Assembly (NCBI GenBank): GCA_031270755.1
Contig: JAISWV010000258.1
Coordinates: 1-7,542, forward strand
DNA length: 7,542 nt
Reading direction: 5' to 3'
From: Synergistaceae bacterium
GTDB taxonomy: Bacteria > Synergistota > Synergistia > Synergistales > Aminobacteriaceae
In this document: piece by piece, positions 1 through 6,082 of the stretch
How positions within the stretch are numbered: position 1 is the first letter of the stretch
Layout of the letters: each line of letters begins with the position of its first letter
The notes under the pieces: generated by a model
The model's database searches: none
Told to the model about the DNA's origin: nothing
The model's input: only the letters and a program-made list of their open reading frames with translations
Translations under genes and position numbers: made by a program

Positions 1-32
1 GCCTCTTCGTAAGTTTTTTCTTCGCTCATCAT
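1..32 (-). CDS. 5' end of an unidentified gene, cut by the left window edge
   Basis: Only about ten codons are visible, reading MMSEEKTYEE and then leaving the window. Two ATG codons lie in tandem in the same frame, at 32 and 29. The Shine-Dalgarno AAAAGAGG at 45-38 is 5 nt from the first ATG and 8 nt from the second, so the second (MSEEK...) is the better start. A good promoter and a palindrome lie just upstream (52-105), which supports a real, separately transcribed gene. The visible residues are charged and hydrophilic, with no sign of a signal peptide. The product cannot be recognised from so little sequence. Confidence 0.6.
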   Translation of the reverse strand, partial: MMSEEKTYEE

Positions 33-51
33 ATAAGCCTCTTTTCTCGGC

Positions 52-71
52 AGTGTAAGCAATGTTACACT
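52..71. promoter_or_regulatory. Palindromic operator candidate at the predicted transcription start
   Basis: A perfect 7-bp inverted repeat, AGTGTAA-N6-TTACACT, lies between the -10 hexamer and the Shine-Dalgarno site of the gene at the left edge. The predicted start of transcription (about position 70) falls at its edge. A dimeric repressor bound here would block initiation or early elongation. The spacing also suits a small RNA hairpin in the 5' leader. I cannot assign it to a known regulator family. Confidence 0.4.
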
Positions 72-76
72 TTAGA

Positions 77-105
77 ATAATGCCAGTCTAATACCAAATT
101 GTCAA
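77..105 (-). promoter_or_regulatory. Sigma70-type promoter for the gene at the left edge
   Basis: Reading the minus strand, a perfect -35 TTGACA (105-100) is followed by a 17-bp spacer and a -10 CATTAT (82-77, four of six matches to TATAAT). The predicted start is near 70, giving a leader of about 40 nt before the ATG at 32/29. Hexamer quality, optimal spacing and the position in front of a gene with a good ribosome site agree. The -35 sits only 6 bp from the hairpin at 111-159. Confidence 0.6.
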
Positions 106-110
106 GAAGA

Positions 111-159
111 GCGGCTTTCCGTTTGAAATATGAGAATGACTTACAAACGAGAAAGCCGC
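111..159 (-). terminator. Long imperfect hairpin, probable terminator of the DUF4403 gene pair
   Basis: Arms at 111-125 and 144-159 pair as GCGGCTTTC/GAAAGCCGC (9 bp), a one-base bulge, then CGTTTG/CAAACG (6 bp), around an 18-nt AT-rich loop. On the minus strand it lies about 100 nt past the stop of the 95-residue gene, and its distal arm runs into TCTTCTTGAC, a poor and interrupted T tract. It may be a weak intrinsic terminator that insulates the promoter immediately after it. The missing clean U run means a processing or RNA-stability hairpin, or a protein-binding site upstream of the -35, is also possible. Confidence 0.45.
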
Positions 160-258
160 ATAAACGTTCAAACTCAGGAGGACAGAGCCCGTTTGCCGGA
201 ACCGGCCGAACTGGCCCAAACCCCCTATGACGAAACACCTGCCTTGACTCGGCATGGG
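160..258. other. Short gene-free 3' spacer
   Basis: The bases between the stop codon of the 95-residue gene and the 111-159 hairpin are moderately GC-rich and hold no credible gene on either strand. Only small stem-loops are visible, for example GCCGG-AA-CCGGC at 195-206, and none is followed by a T run. It is most simply the 3' untranslated region of the minus-strand transcript. Confidence 0.5.
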
Positions 259-546
259 TTACAAAGCTGCCGCCGGTGGAATCATCCTCTTTTGCAAAAG
301 ACGTAGGTCCGCCGTCCTCGGAACGGAAACGATATTGACCTTCATTTTTTGTTGCTGGAGCCGAGGGCGTTTTTTAATATCCATATTATCTAACTTATTC
401 TCAAGTTCTCGCCCTCTTTCGATAATTTCTCGCCTCAATTTTTCAATTTGATAGGCTTCAACCACGCAGTAAATTACAAATGCCGTTATCAGCGCAACAA
501 CAAGCAGCAATAACCTCCCCTTTGAACTTTTCTCCGCAATAATCAC
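259..546 (-). CDS. Small single-pass membrane protein with coiled coil (unknown function)
   Basis: The product has 95 residues and I do not recognise its family. A short basic N-terminus (AEKSSKGR) precedes one strongly hydrophobic segment at about residues 11-30. A charged, heptad-like helix follows at about 31-58 (EKLRREIIERGRELENKL), then a basic tail ending in PPAAAL. The layout, short inside end then one membrane helix then coiled coil, resembles bitopic proteins such as FtsL or DivIC in shape only; sequence kinship is not claimed. The start is GTG at 546, with only a weak AGG about 8 nt upstream. The stop of the DUF4403 gene is just 9 nt away, so translation is probably coupled to it. 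The two proteins may act together at the envelope. Confidence 0.65.
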   Translation of the reverse strand: MIIAEKSSKGRLLLLVVALITAFVIYCVVEAYQIEKLRREIIERGRELENKLDNMDIKKRPRLQQQKMKVNIVSVPRTADLRLLQKRMIPPAAAL

Positions 547-555
547 ATTAGGCGC

Positions 556-2913
556 CTATTTTGCAAAAAGCGCAGGCGTGTAGATCAGGTCCGCTGTCCC
601 GAGGACGGTGGAATCGAGCCGGATTCCCTTCTCTTCTATCGTTCCCGCGTAGACGTCGACCCGCGCAATCTGCCCCGCCAGACGAACGTCGGTTCTCAGT
701 TCGAGATTGCCGAGCTTCTCGTTGAGAGCGCCGATATCTTTTGCGGTCTCGGCCTCGAGGTCGAACTCTTGTTTCTCCAAATATCCATACAAAGATTTCA
801 AAAGAAGCGACTGGGATGTATTGACGACGGCATCGCTTTCTTCCACGGCATCCAAGCGGAGCGTCGAGTATTCCGTACCCCACACCGGACGGGCAAGGGC
901 CTGACAATCCACTTTTTCCCCTCCCTCGGGAAGCAATCCCAACTTGAACGACAGACCCCCGTCAGCTGCCTTGGAGATCGAGATCGTCTTTACAACGGCA
1001 AGTGTCCCACCAACGTCGAAGGATTGACCCCGGAGCTGCTCTTCGAAAATTTGATAAGGAATGACCTGTGAGACTCGGATCTTTACGCCTCGAACGTCAG
1101 GCAGGGTGGTCAGCAGAGGGGGCAGTATGTCGGGAGAGACGGGCTCCCGTTCGGGAGACGGTTGCAGCTTGCTGTCCGCCAGAAGCATCATCGGGAGAAC
1201 GATGTCGCCGCTGTCCACGGTCAAGGGTTCCGCCGCGAAAGCTTTTGGCGAGAGGCTCAAGAAGGTCTTCTCGTTCACCTCCACCGGCTTGGAAGCGTCG
1301 GTCCAGAGCTTTTGCAGCTGCGCGCGCAAATCGACCTTTTTCGAGATGAATTCGTCCAACATGCCGATATTGTCACGTACATAAGTGACCGCGGAACTGC
1401 GAAGCCTGTTGTTGACAAATCCAATATTGATGCCGAGAATGTCGATGTTGGGTCTCTTCAGCCAGATCAAATCTTCGAAAACAGCGCCCGTTTTAATCTG
1501 CCAGTCTTTATCGACCCGGGGAACAAGGCGTACTCGGATCAAACATTCCCCGTCGTCGACATCGGTAGCGAGGAAATGATTAATGTTAAGTCCTATGTGA
1601 GCTTTGACCAATCCCACAAATTCTCCGTTTTGAAACGCGATTTCCGCGCCCAGCCCTGTAACGTGAATTGAACCGGAGACGCGCTTGAAGAGAATTTTAT
1701 TTCCTCTGAAGCCGTAGGTTTCGTCGAGTTTTTTGACGGACTCGCTCAAAAATTGGTTGAATTTCTCGATATCGACCTTAAAGGGGATCTTGAACACGGA
1801 TAAGGACCTCATCATGCGGACGGTCTCGGAAAGGGTCCGAAAGGATTCCTCGTAGAGCTGGGTGTTGTCGAAGGCCTTTTGCAGCAGATGCAGCGACGTG
1901 TCCGCATCGCCGAGGTCCGCGTAAAGCCCGGACAACTTGAGGAGGACCCCACTGTCGTCGAGGAGGGTTTCTCGAATCTGGGTCAGCATAGCCCGAAGCC
2001 TGTCGTCTCCCAGATCGCTCCCCAACAAGTCCACCTGCCTCAACAGGACGTTGGCCTTATAAAAATCCTTATCGAACATAGGCTGCCAATACTGGTGGAA
2101 CTTGTCATAGTATGCCAGCGCCTTGGCCTTATCTCCCGCCAATTCCGCGGCCGACCCGGCATACCAGTAATAGGGAGCGAAATATTTCCAGACAAGATCG
2201 GAATCCATTTCCTCGAAACGACGCAGCGCTTTTTCAGGTTCGGGCTCGTCGATGGCGTCAAAGAGCTGTTGAACTTGCCTTTCATTCAAATAAGAAGTGT
2301 TCTCGATTTTTTTGTCGGCGACGTAACGCCAAACTTCCGTCATCAGCGCCATTCTGGCTTCGAACAGGTCCGCTGCGTCCTCTCTCCCGATATTGCATTT
2401 CATGGCCTCGAAGGTGTCGCGGGTTTTGCCTTCCGTCAGCTTCTCCACACGTTCGTAACGCGTAAAGGGAGACTCGGACCCTGCGATTGCCGTGAAGGCA
2501 TCCGCCCAAGCAAAAGATAAAACTCGATCGTCTCCAGCTGTTGGAGATGACTGAAACGTTGCGTCCGTCGCATCCAGAATTTGTTGTTCCTGCAAACGGA
2601 CGATGCGCAGCATTTCCTTTCGATCCTCGGGGGAAGGCTCCTTTGCCCTCAAAACATCCGAGACCTTCCCGACGACGGCCACCAAAGAAGGCTGAGAAGC
2701 TAGATCGTGCAATTTCGTGTTTTTCATAAAATTATCAAAGACGTAGTGAATCATCAACTTATCTTTTGCCCGTACCATGCGCATCCCTGCATAGGTAAGA
2801 GCGTTCACCGCCGCGACATTATTGGCCTCGGGTTCGGCCCAAGCCCTATAAGAGGGAGATATTGCCCCGGCTAAACCCAACAACAAAAACACAGCCACAA
2901 TTTTTTTCCACAT
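556..2913 (-). CDS. Exported protein: TPR-like helical N-terminal half plus DUF4403 domain
   Basis: The product has 785 residues. Residues 1-26 form a Sec signal peptide (MWKK, hydrophobic core, AWA cleavage site before E27) with no lipobox, so it is predicted to be periplasmic or envelope-exposed. Residues 30-365 are helical; about 240-350 look like TPR-type repeats (YYWYAGSAAELAGDKAKAL, then LKLSGLYADLGDADTSL). From about 369 the sequence follows the DUF4403 pattern: an opening SVFKIPFKVDIEKFNQFL, a central DWQIKT (470-475), W484, P489 and LGI, KLW-x5-P (535-543), FLSLSP (551-556), and a C-terminal GTEYSTLRLDAV (679-690) with final GTADLIYTP (772-780). These matches are from memory of the family; no search was run. 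DUF4403 has no known function. The start at 2913 is set by AGGAGG six nt upstream and by the signal peptide; an in-frame TTG at 2970 lacks support. A small membrane-protein gene follows after 9 nt. Confidence 0.8.
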   Translation of the reverse strand: MWKKIVAVFLLLGLAGAISPSYRAWAEPEANNVAAVNALTYAGMRMVRAKDKLMIHYVFDNFMKNTKLHDLASQPSLVAVVGKVSDVLRAKEPSPEDRKEMLRIVRLQEQQILDATDATFQSSPTAGDDRVLSFAWADAFTAIAGSESPFTRYERVEKLTEGKTRDTFEAMKCNIGREDAADLFEARMALMTEVWRYVADKKIENTSYLNERQVQQLFDAIDEPEPEKALRRFEEMDSDLVWKYFAPYYWYAGSAAELAGDKAKALAYYDKFHQYWQPMFDKDFYKANVLLRQVDLLGSDLGDDRLRAMLTQIRETLLDDSGVLLKLSGLYADLGDADTSLHLLQKAFDNTQLYEESFRTLSETVRMMRSLSVFKIPFKVDIEKFNQFLSESVKKLDETYGFRGNKILFKRVSGSIHVTGLGAEIAFQNGEFVGLVKAHIGLNINHFLATDVDDGECLIRVRLVPRVDKDWQIKTGAVFEDLIWLKRPNIDILGINIGFVNNRLRSSAVTYVRDNIGMLDEFISKKVDLRAQLQKLWTDASKPVEVNEKTFLSLSPKAFAAEPLTVDSGDIVLPMMLLADSKLQPSPEREPVSPDILPPLLTTLPDVRGVKIRVSQVIPYQIFEEQLRGQSFDVGGTLAVVKTISISKAADGGLSFKLGLLPEGGEKVDCQALARPVWGTEYSTLRLDAVEESDAVVNTSQSLLLKSLYGYLEKQEFDLEAETAKDIGALNEKLGNLELRTDVRLAGQIARVDVYAGTIEEKGIRLDSTVLGTADLIYTPALFAK

Positions 2914-2986
2914 TTTTACCCTCCTGAAATTCGATTGTCCTGTAATAATGGATACGGTCTTCGACAGCAATGCCGCCCAGCCACTT

Positions 2987-3002
2987 TTTCGCAGATGCGA
3001 AA
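2987..3002. promoter_or_regulatory. 16-bp palindrome upstream of the DUF4403 gene
   Basis: TTTCGCAGATGCGAAA is a perfect 7-bp inverted repeat around a 2-bp centre, 74 bp before the start codon of the DUF4403 gene. Its length and symmetry suit a dimeric repressor or activator, and it lies in the 5' region where control would be expected. The loop is too small for a good RNA hairpin, so a DNA-binding site is likelier. The regulator family is not recognisable. Confidence 0.35.
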
Positions 3003-3158
3003 TATGAAAGCTTTTTACTCGAACCTTTGCAATAACCTCCTTTCAATTATCAAAGAGCCTTGTTTTTTGCTTGCGTGTCCCTTGCCCCAAACTGCTCCTT
3101 CTTTCTCTATATAAACATACCGCACCGCCCAAAGAAGAGTGGGAAAATGGCGGCTCTT

Positions 3159-3187
3159 TTGACAAGAATATGCACGGGGAATAGAAT
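3159..3187 (+). promoter_or_regulatory. Strong plus-strand sigma70-type promoter with no gene downstream
   Basis: A perfect -35 TTGACA (3159-3164), an optimal 17-bp spacer and a -10 TAGAAT (3182-3187, five of six) form the best promoter match in the window. It points right, away from the DUF4403 gene and toward the 3' end of the cupin gene. Transcription would start near 3194. No protein gene of useful size follows on the plus strand, only frames of 4-21 codons. The transcript would run through AT-rich sequence to the 3499-3536 hairpin and then antisense to the cupin gene. It could drive a small RNA, or be a chance match. Confidence 0.45.
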
Positions 3188-3498
3188 TTTGGCGCAATGA
3201 GGAAAAAACGATTAGAAGAATGATAATTGCTTTACCGAAATGAGAAATACAACCTTATGAAAAAATTAATGTAAAATTTATGAACTTCATGTACTAAGGG
3301 AAAAGTTAAAAAAGTTACATAATGTGAATTATTACTATCGCCATTGAATTTATTCAAATGAGCGGCGGACTTATCCGTGCCGTCATAATGTAGGTGTTTT
3401 GAAAGTGGGCGTGTGCAGGATATCTTTTAAAACATGGAGCGCATAGTTTTGTTGGAGCACGTTGTGCGCGGCCGGTATATTTTGCCAGGGGCCCTATA

Positions 3499-3536
3499 AA
3501 CTGGGGCCAGTGCACAATTCTACCCTGGCCCCAGTT
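3499..3536 (-). terminator. Perfect 12-bp inverted repeat after the transporter operon
   Basis: AACTGGGGCCAG (3499-3510) pairs perfectly with CTGGCCCCAGTT (3525-3536) around a 14-nt loop. It starts 16 nt past the stop codon of the cupin gene, where an operon terminator is expected. On the minus strand the stem is followed by TATAGGG, so the U tract is short (AGTTTATA); on the plus strand no T run follows either. The stem is very stable, so it may end transcription in an imperfect intrinsic way, protect the 3' end of the message, or stop transcripts from both sides. Confidence 0.55.
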
Positions 3537-3552
3537 ATGAAATTATGACGCT

Positions 3553-4035
3553 TTACCGCCTTATTCGGACAGGCCCTGGAGCTAACGTTTTTACCACGAT
3601 ATCTGTGTCGTGGACTTTCGATAGAAAATAGTATCTCACCCCGTTTTCGAGGCCATAACAAGCGTCGTGCCAGACTCCCGGGTTGAGAAGCGCGACGTCG
3701 CCAGGATAGAGTATCGCGGCGGAGACTTTATCCGCCTGAGGCGCCTCGTCCAGATCGGAAGGGTTTCCCGCGGGAGCCAGCGGCAAAATCATGGGAAAGT
3801 CGCCGCATATCATCAGCGACTGGTCCCTTTTGTGTTTTTCCATCTTGACGCAGTATTCTGGGAGTAACCCCGACTCGACGTAGCCGATCATCCAATCTCC
3901 AGACAGAAAACGTGTAAAATCCACATAACAAGTGTAGAAATCCGTCTTGAAAACGTCGCGGGCTTCGATCAGGCGGCGATGTTCTCCAAAGGGGGAGAAA
4001 TCCATTTTACCGATATCTATCGGGGTGACAATCAT
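3553..4035 (-). CDS. AllA-like (ureidoglycolate lyase-type) cupin protein
   Basis: The product has 160 residues, the usual AllA length, and no signal peptide, so it is cytoplasmic. It begins in AllA style (TPIDIGKMDFSPFGEHRRLIE at 4-24 resembles the family's PL...AF..YGDVIE opening). It carries E66 and H68 in KMEKHKRDQSLMI, matching ELERHPLGTQAFI of E. coli AllA. Later it has GDVALLNPGVWHDACY (112-127), matching the GVNYHRNVWHHPL segment with the tryptophan-histidine pair. Overall similarity is low, and the second histidine of WHH is Asp124, so ureidoglycolate cleavage is not assured. A sugar- or acid-modifying cupin for the imported substrate is equally possible. The start at 4035 is chosen over 4080 because AAAGAGG lies 7 nt upstream and the longer frame would overlap the preceding gene. 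It begins 34 nt after the binding-protein gene, so it is the last gene of the transporter operon. Confidence 0.75.
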   Translation of the reverse strand: MIVTPIDIGKMDFSPFGEHRRLIEARDVFKTDFYTCYVDFTRFLSGDWMIGYVESGLLPEYCVKMEKHKRDQSLMICGDFPMILPLAPAGNPSDLDEAPQADKVSAAILYPGDVALLNPGVWHDACYGLENGVRYYFLSKVHDTDIVVKTLAPGPVRIRR

Positions 4036-4069
4036 AAGAAGGCCTCTTTCTACGGGTGTAATCAAAAAA

Positions 4070-5056
4070 TCAAAAATCAAAACTGTCTACGTTCTCTGCG
4101 GTGACGAGCGTCATTCCTGTCCAGATGCTGGTGCCTTCCACGTTCAGCTTCCCGATCTTCGGCAAGGTGAAACCGTCCTCAACCGGCTGTTTGTTCCTCA
4201 GTTTGTTGAGGACATAAACACTCGTGTACCCCAACTTTTCCGATTCCCACGAAAAGATGAGTTCCAGTGTCCCGTTTTTGATATATTTCCGGCAGTTGCT
4301 GGGAAATCCTACACCGGTAACCACAATTTGGCCTTTTTTCAGTTCGCCGGCGGCAATGGCTTGTTCGATGACCTCCGCCGCCGCAGGAGGCTGCCCTCCG
4401 GTAAACCCCAGAATCCCTTTCAGGTCGGGGTAGGTTTTGATCAGCGTTGTGGCGTTTTCGTAAGATTTTTGCATGTCGTTGTTCGAAGGAAGAGTAGCCA
4501 CCACTTGAATATCGGGGTATTTCGACAACTCTTCCCGGGCTGAATTCATTGTTGCCACTTGGTTTTCCGCAGCCAACCCCCCGCACATGAACGCGATCTC
4601 TCCTTTGTAGCCTATTTTTTTCGCGATATAGTCCGCCATGTCTTTCCCGTTCTGCTTATCGGAAGCGGGGCCAATATAGTAGGCGCGTTTCGATTCCGGA
4701 GCGTCTGAATCAAACGTAACGACCGACACGCCTTCATCGATAGCGTCGGCGATAAGGGGTTTGATCGCCTGGGCGTCATTGGGCGAAATGCCAAGGCCCT
4801 GTATTCCCTTGGACAGCATATCTTCAATCATATTGATTTGTTTTGAAGAATTGGCTTCTGATGGGCCATTGAAAATGACCTCGACGCCTAATTCTTCACC
4901 CGCAGCCTTGGCCCCGCGTTCAGCCAAAGTCCAATAAACAGGGCCAAGGGTTTTCGGGCATAAAAAATAAGTCTCGCCTCCTTCGCTTCTCACAGCGCTT
5001 CCCACGATGCAGAAAAACATCGACACAAATATCCATCCCATCATTTTACGCTTCAT
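4070..5056 (-). CDS. Periplasmic binding protein of a sugar/AI-2-type ABC importer (LsrB/RhaS-like)
   Basis: The product has 328 residues and captures the substrate in the periplasm for the two permeases encoded before it. A signal peptide covers about residues 1-24 (MKRK, hydrophobic core, AVRS); Cys15 is not in a lipobox, so it is soluble. The rest is a type I periplasmic-binding fold (Peripl_BP_4): FLCPKTLGPVYW (31-42), FNGPSEAN (62-69), TFDSDAP (114-120), GGQPPAAAEV (220-229), VTGVGFPSNCRKYIKNGT (246-263) and a FDF end. Recalled LsrB has matching IPK, GPTE, TWDSD, LPAAA, FSTP..MRPY and YDF. K35, D116 and the PAA at 224-226 correspond to AI-2-binding K35, D116, P220 and A222, but the LsrB D166-Q167 pair is not preserved (AAENQ at 162-166). 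A rhamnose-like or other polyol substrate is therefore as likely as AI-2. The start at 5056 is set by GAGGAGG 7 nt upstream, the strongest ribosome site in the operon, fitting the high level binding proteins need. Confidence 0.88.
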   Translation of the reverse strand: MKRKMMGWIFVSMFFCIVGSAVRSEGGETYFLCPKTLGPVYWTLAERGAKAAGEELGVEVIFNGPSEANSSKQINMIEDMLSKGIQGLGISPNDAQAIKPLIADAIDEGVSVVTFDSDAPESKRAYYIGPASDKQNGKDMADYIAKKIGYKGEIAFMCGGLAAENQVATMNSAREELSKYPDIQVVATLPSNNDMQKSYENATTLIKTYPDLKGILGFTGGQPPAAAEVIEQAIAAGELKKGQIVVTGVGFPSNCRKYIKNGTLELIFSWESEKLGYTSVYVLNKLRNKQPVEDGFTLPKIGKLNVEGTSIWTGMTLVTAENVDSFDF

Positions 5057-5063
5057 AATTTTT

Positions 5064-5070
5064 CCTCCTC
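5064..5070 (-). promoter_or_regulatory. Strong ribosome binding site of the binding-protein gene
   Basis: GAGGAGG at 5070-5064, with a 7-nt spacer to the ATG at 5056, decides the start against an upstream in-frame codon at 5095. It is clearly stronger than the sites of the permease genes, and it follows a 66-bp gap, the largest inside the operon. This suggests the binding protein is made in excess over the membrane components. Confidence 0.75.
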
Positions 5071-5122
5071 GCTTGAAATAGTGAAAACAAGACACAAACT
5101 CGAACGGCTGCGAATATCCCTT

Positions 5123-6079
5123 TCACTCTCTTCTCGCTCTGACCCAGTTGGCTGCGTTGAGCGCTATCACCACCCCCAGTACGATGTCCTGATAAATAGC
5201 GGGAATAGCAAGCTGATTGAAACCGTTTCTCATAATTCCGATATTCATCAATCCCAGGAAAACGGAAAGAATGTTCCCTTTGCTGCCGCTCAAACTCAAA
5301 CCGCCCAAGAGGCAGGAGGCCAGTATGTCCAGATCGTAACCTTGACCTGTCGTCGCTTCGGCGCTTGCCATGCGGGAAAGCAGAAAGAAACTTGCGAATC
5401 CGATCATCATCCCATTGGCGGTGAAGAGGAGAAATTTAATTCTGTCCACTCCAATGCCGGAAAATTTCGCTGTTGTCCTGTTTGCGCCTAAAACCGTAAT
5501 TTGCAGCCCGATGTTGGTTTTTTCCATAATGATATGGGCAATGACAACAATGACGATCAGGGCGGTAAATGACAACGGAAGGACATTCCAGAACCGCAGA
5601 CGACCCAATGCCAAAAATTCGTCTGAAAAACCACTGACCGGGTATCCTTTGGTGAGCACATAGCACAATCCCCTGAGCAAAATCAAAAGTCCGGCGGAAG
5701 CCACCATACCCTGCAACTTGAGCCCGGCCACCAAAAAACCGCTGAAAGCTCCCATCACCGCTCCGGTCAGAATCGTCAAAAAACCGGCCTGATACATATC
5801 GACACCGCTTTTTAGCATCAACCCCAGCACGATACAGCAAAAACCCAAGGCCGACCCCATAGAGATGTCGATATCTCGTGACAGTACCAAAAAAGCGACC
5901 GTGATCACGATCATGCCCGTCTCCGCCGTTTGCCGCATAATGTTTAGGAAGTTGCGCCTGGAAAGGAAACTCTCGCTCGTCCAAGAGAAAACGAGAACCA
6001 TTCCCACCAAGAGTGCCAACAGAACCCAGGTAACCCGGGTTTTTTCATTGAAAGGAAATTTGAAGGGCGATTTTTTCAT
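5123..6079 (-). CDS. ABC importer permease 2 (BPD_transp_2, LsrC/RbsC-type)
   Basis: The product has 318 residues, normal for the family, and forms half of the inner-membrane channel. It has a short charged N-terminus, then many hydrophobic helices from about residue 17 to 308 and a basic RARRE tail. Family marks are LSRDIDISMGSALGF (66-80), the cytoplasmic loop GANRTTAKFSGI (198-209) that contacts the ATPase, and LLGGLSLSGSKGN (257-269). The SRDID form resembles LTRNIDVSVGS of LsrC rather than the common GGIDLSVG. Two ATGs stand in tandem right after the TAA of the first permease. AGGGTGG is 4 nt from the first (6082) and 7 nt from the second, so 6079 is preferred; the difference is one residue. 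Translation is surely coupled to the upstream gene. It should pair with the other permease as a heterodimer. Confidence 0.88.
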   Translation of the reverse strand: MKKSPFKFPFNEKTRVTWVLLALLVGMVLVFSWTSESFLSRRNFLNIMRQTAETGMIVITVAFLVLSRDIDISMGSALGFCCIVLGLMLKSGVDMYQAGFLTILTGAVMGAFSGFLVAGLKLQGMVASAGLLILLRGLCYVLTKGYPVSGFSDEFLALGRLRFWNVLPLSFTALIVIVVIAHIIMEKTNIGLQITVLGANRTTAKFSGIGVDRIKFLLFTANGMMIGFASFFLLSRMASAEATTGQGYDLDILASCLLGGLSLSGSKGNILSVFLGLMNIGIMRNGFNQLAIPAIYQDIVLGVVIALNAANWVRARRE

Positions 6080-6082
6080 CAT

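Larger units (their letters stand above)
2914..3552. other. Gene-free intergenic region (about 640 bp)
   Basis: No convincing protein gene lies between the DUF4403 gene and the cupin. Open frames here are short, start with TTG or lack ribosome sites. From the left it contains the Shine-Dalgarno site of the DUF4403 gene (2920-2925), a 16-bp palindrome (2987-3002), a strong plus-strand promoter (3159-3187), an AT-rich stretch (about 3190-3360), a more GC-rich stretch, and the hairpin at 3499-3536. No clear minus-strand promoter for the DUF4403 gene was found, although one must lie here if that gene is not read from the operon on its right. A GATAAT at 3051-3046 (minus) is -10-like but has no matching -35. 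Confidence 0.6.

Noticed and set aside
548..907. Open frame of 119 codons inside the DUF4403 gene
   Set aside because: It lies in another frame of the same strand within a well-supported gene, and its arginine-rich, low-complexity translation is typical of a shadow frame.
1162..2520. Long plus-strand open frames (169 and 213 codons) opposite the DUF4403 gene
   Set aside because: They are antisense shadows with no ribosome sites, no domains and complete overlap with the real gene.
3038..3043. Perfect AGGAGG on the minus strand inside the intergenic region
   Set aside because: The only nearby start, a TTG 3-4 nt away, gives a five-codon frame (MQRFE), so I take it as chance or a remnant.
2846..3046. 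Minus-strand open frame of 66 codons starting with TTG, overlapping the start of the DUF4403 gene
   Set aside because: The only AGGAGG lies inside the frame rather than before it, the start is TTG, and it overlaps the well-supported signal peptide and ribosome site of the large gene in another frame.
3046..3051. Minus-strand GATAAT as -10 of the DUF4403 gene
   Set aside because: No TTGACA-like hexamer lies 16-18 bp upstream, and it is not an extended -10. It is left as a remark in the intergenic entry.
3121..3160. Possible plus-strand terminator (ACCGCC...GGCGGC followed by TCTTTT)
   Set aside because: The stem is only about 6 bp with a 19-nt loop, and no plus-strand gene lies upstream to be terminated.
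3015..3197. Minus-strand open frame of 60 codons in the intergenic region
   Set aside because: It needs a TTG start, has no ribosome site, and shows no recognisable domain.
3434..3499. Plus-strand frame of 21 codons (starts MERIVLLEH, ends PGAL)
   Set aside because: It follows the orphan promoter, but the nearest purine-rich site is about 15 nt upstream and the peptide resembles nothing I know. It could be a leader peptide; the evidence is too thin to annotate.
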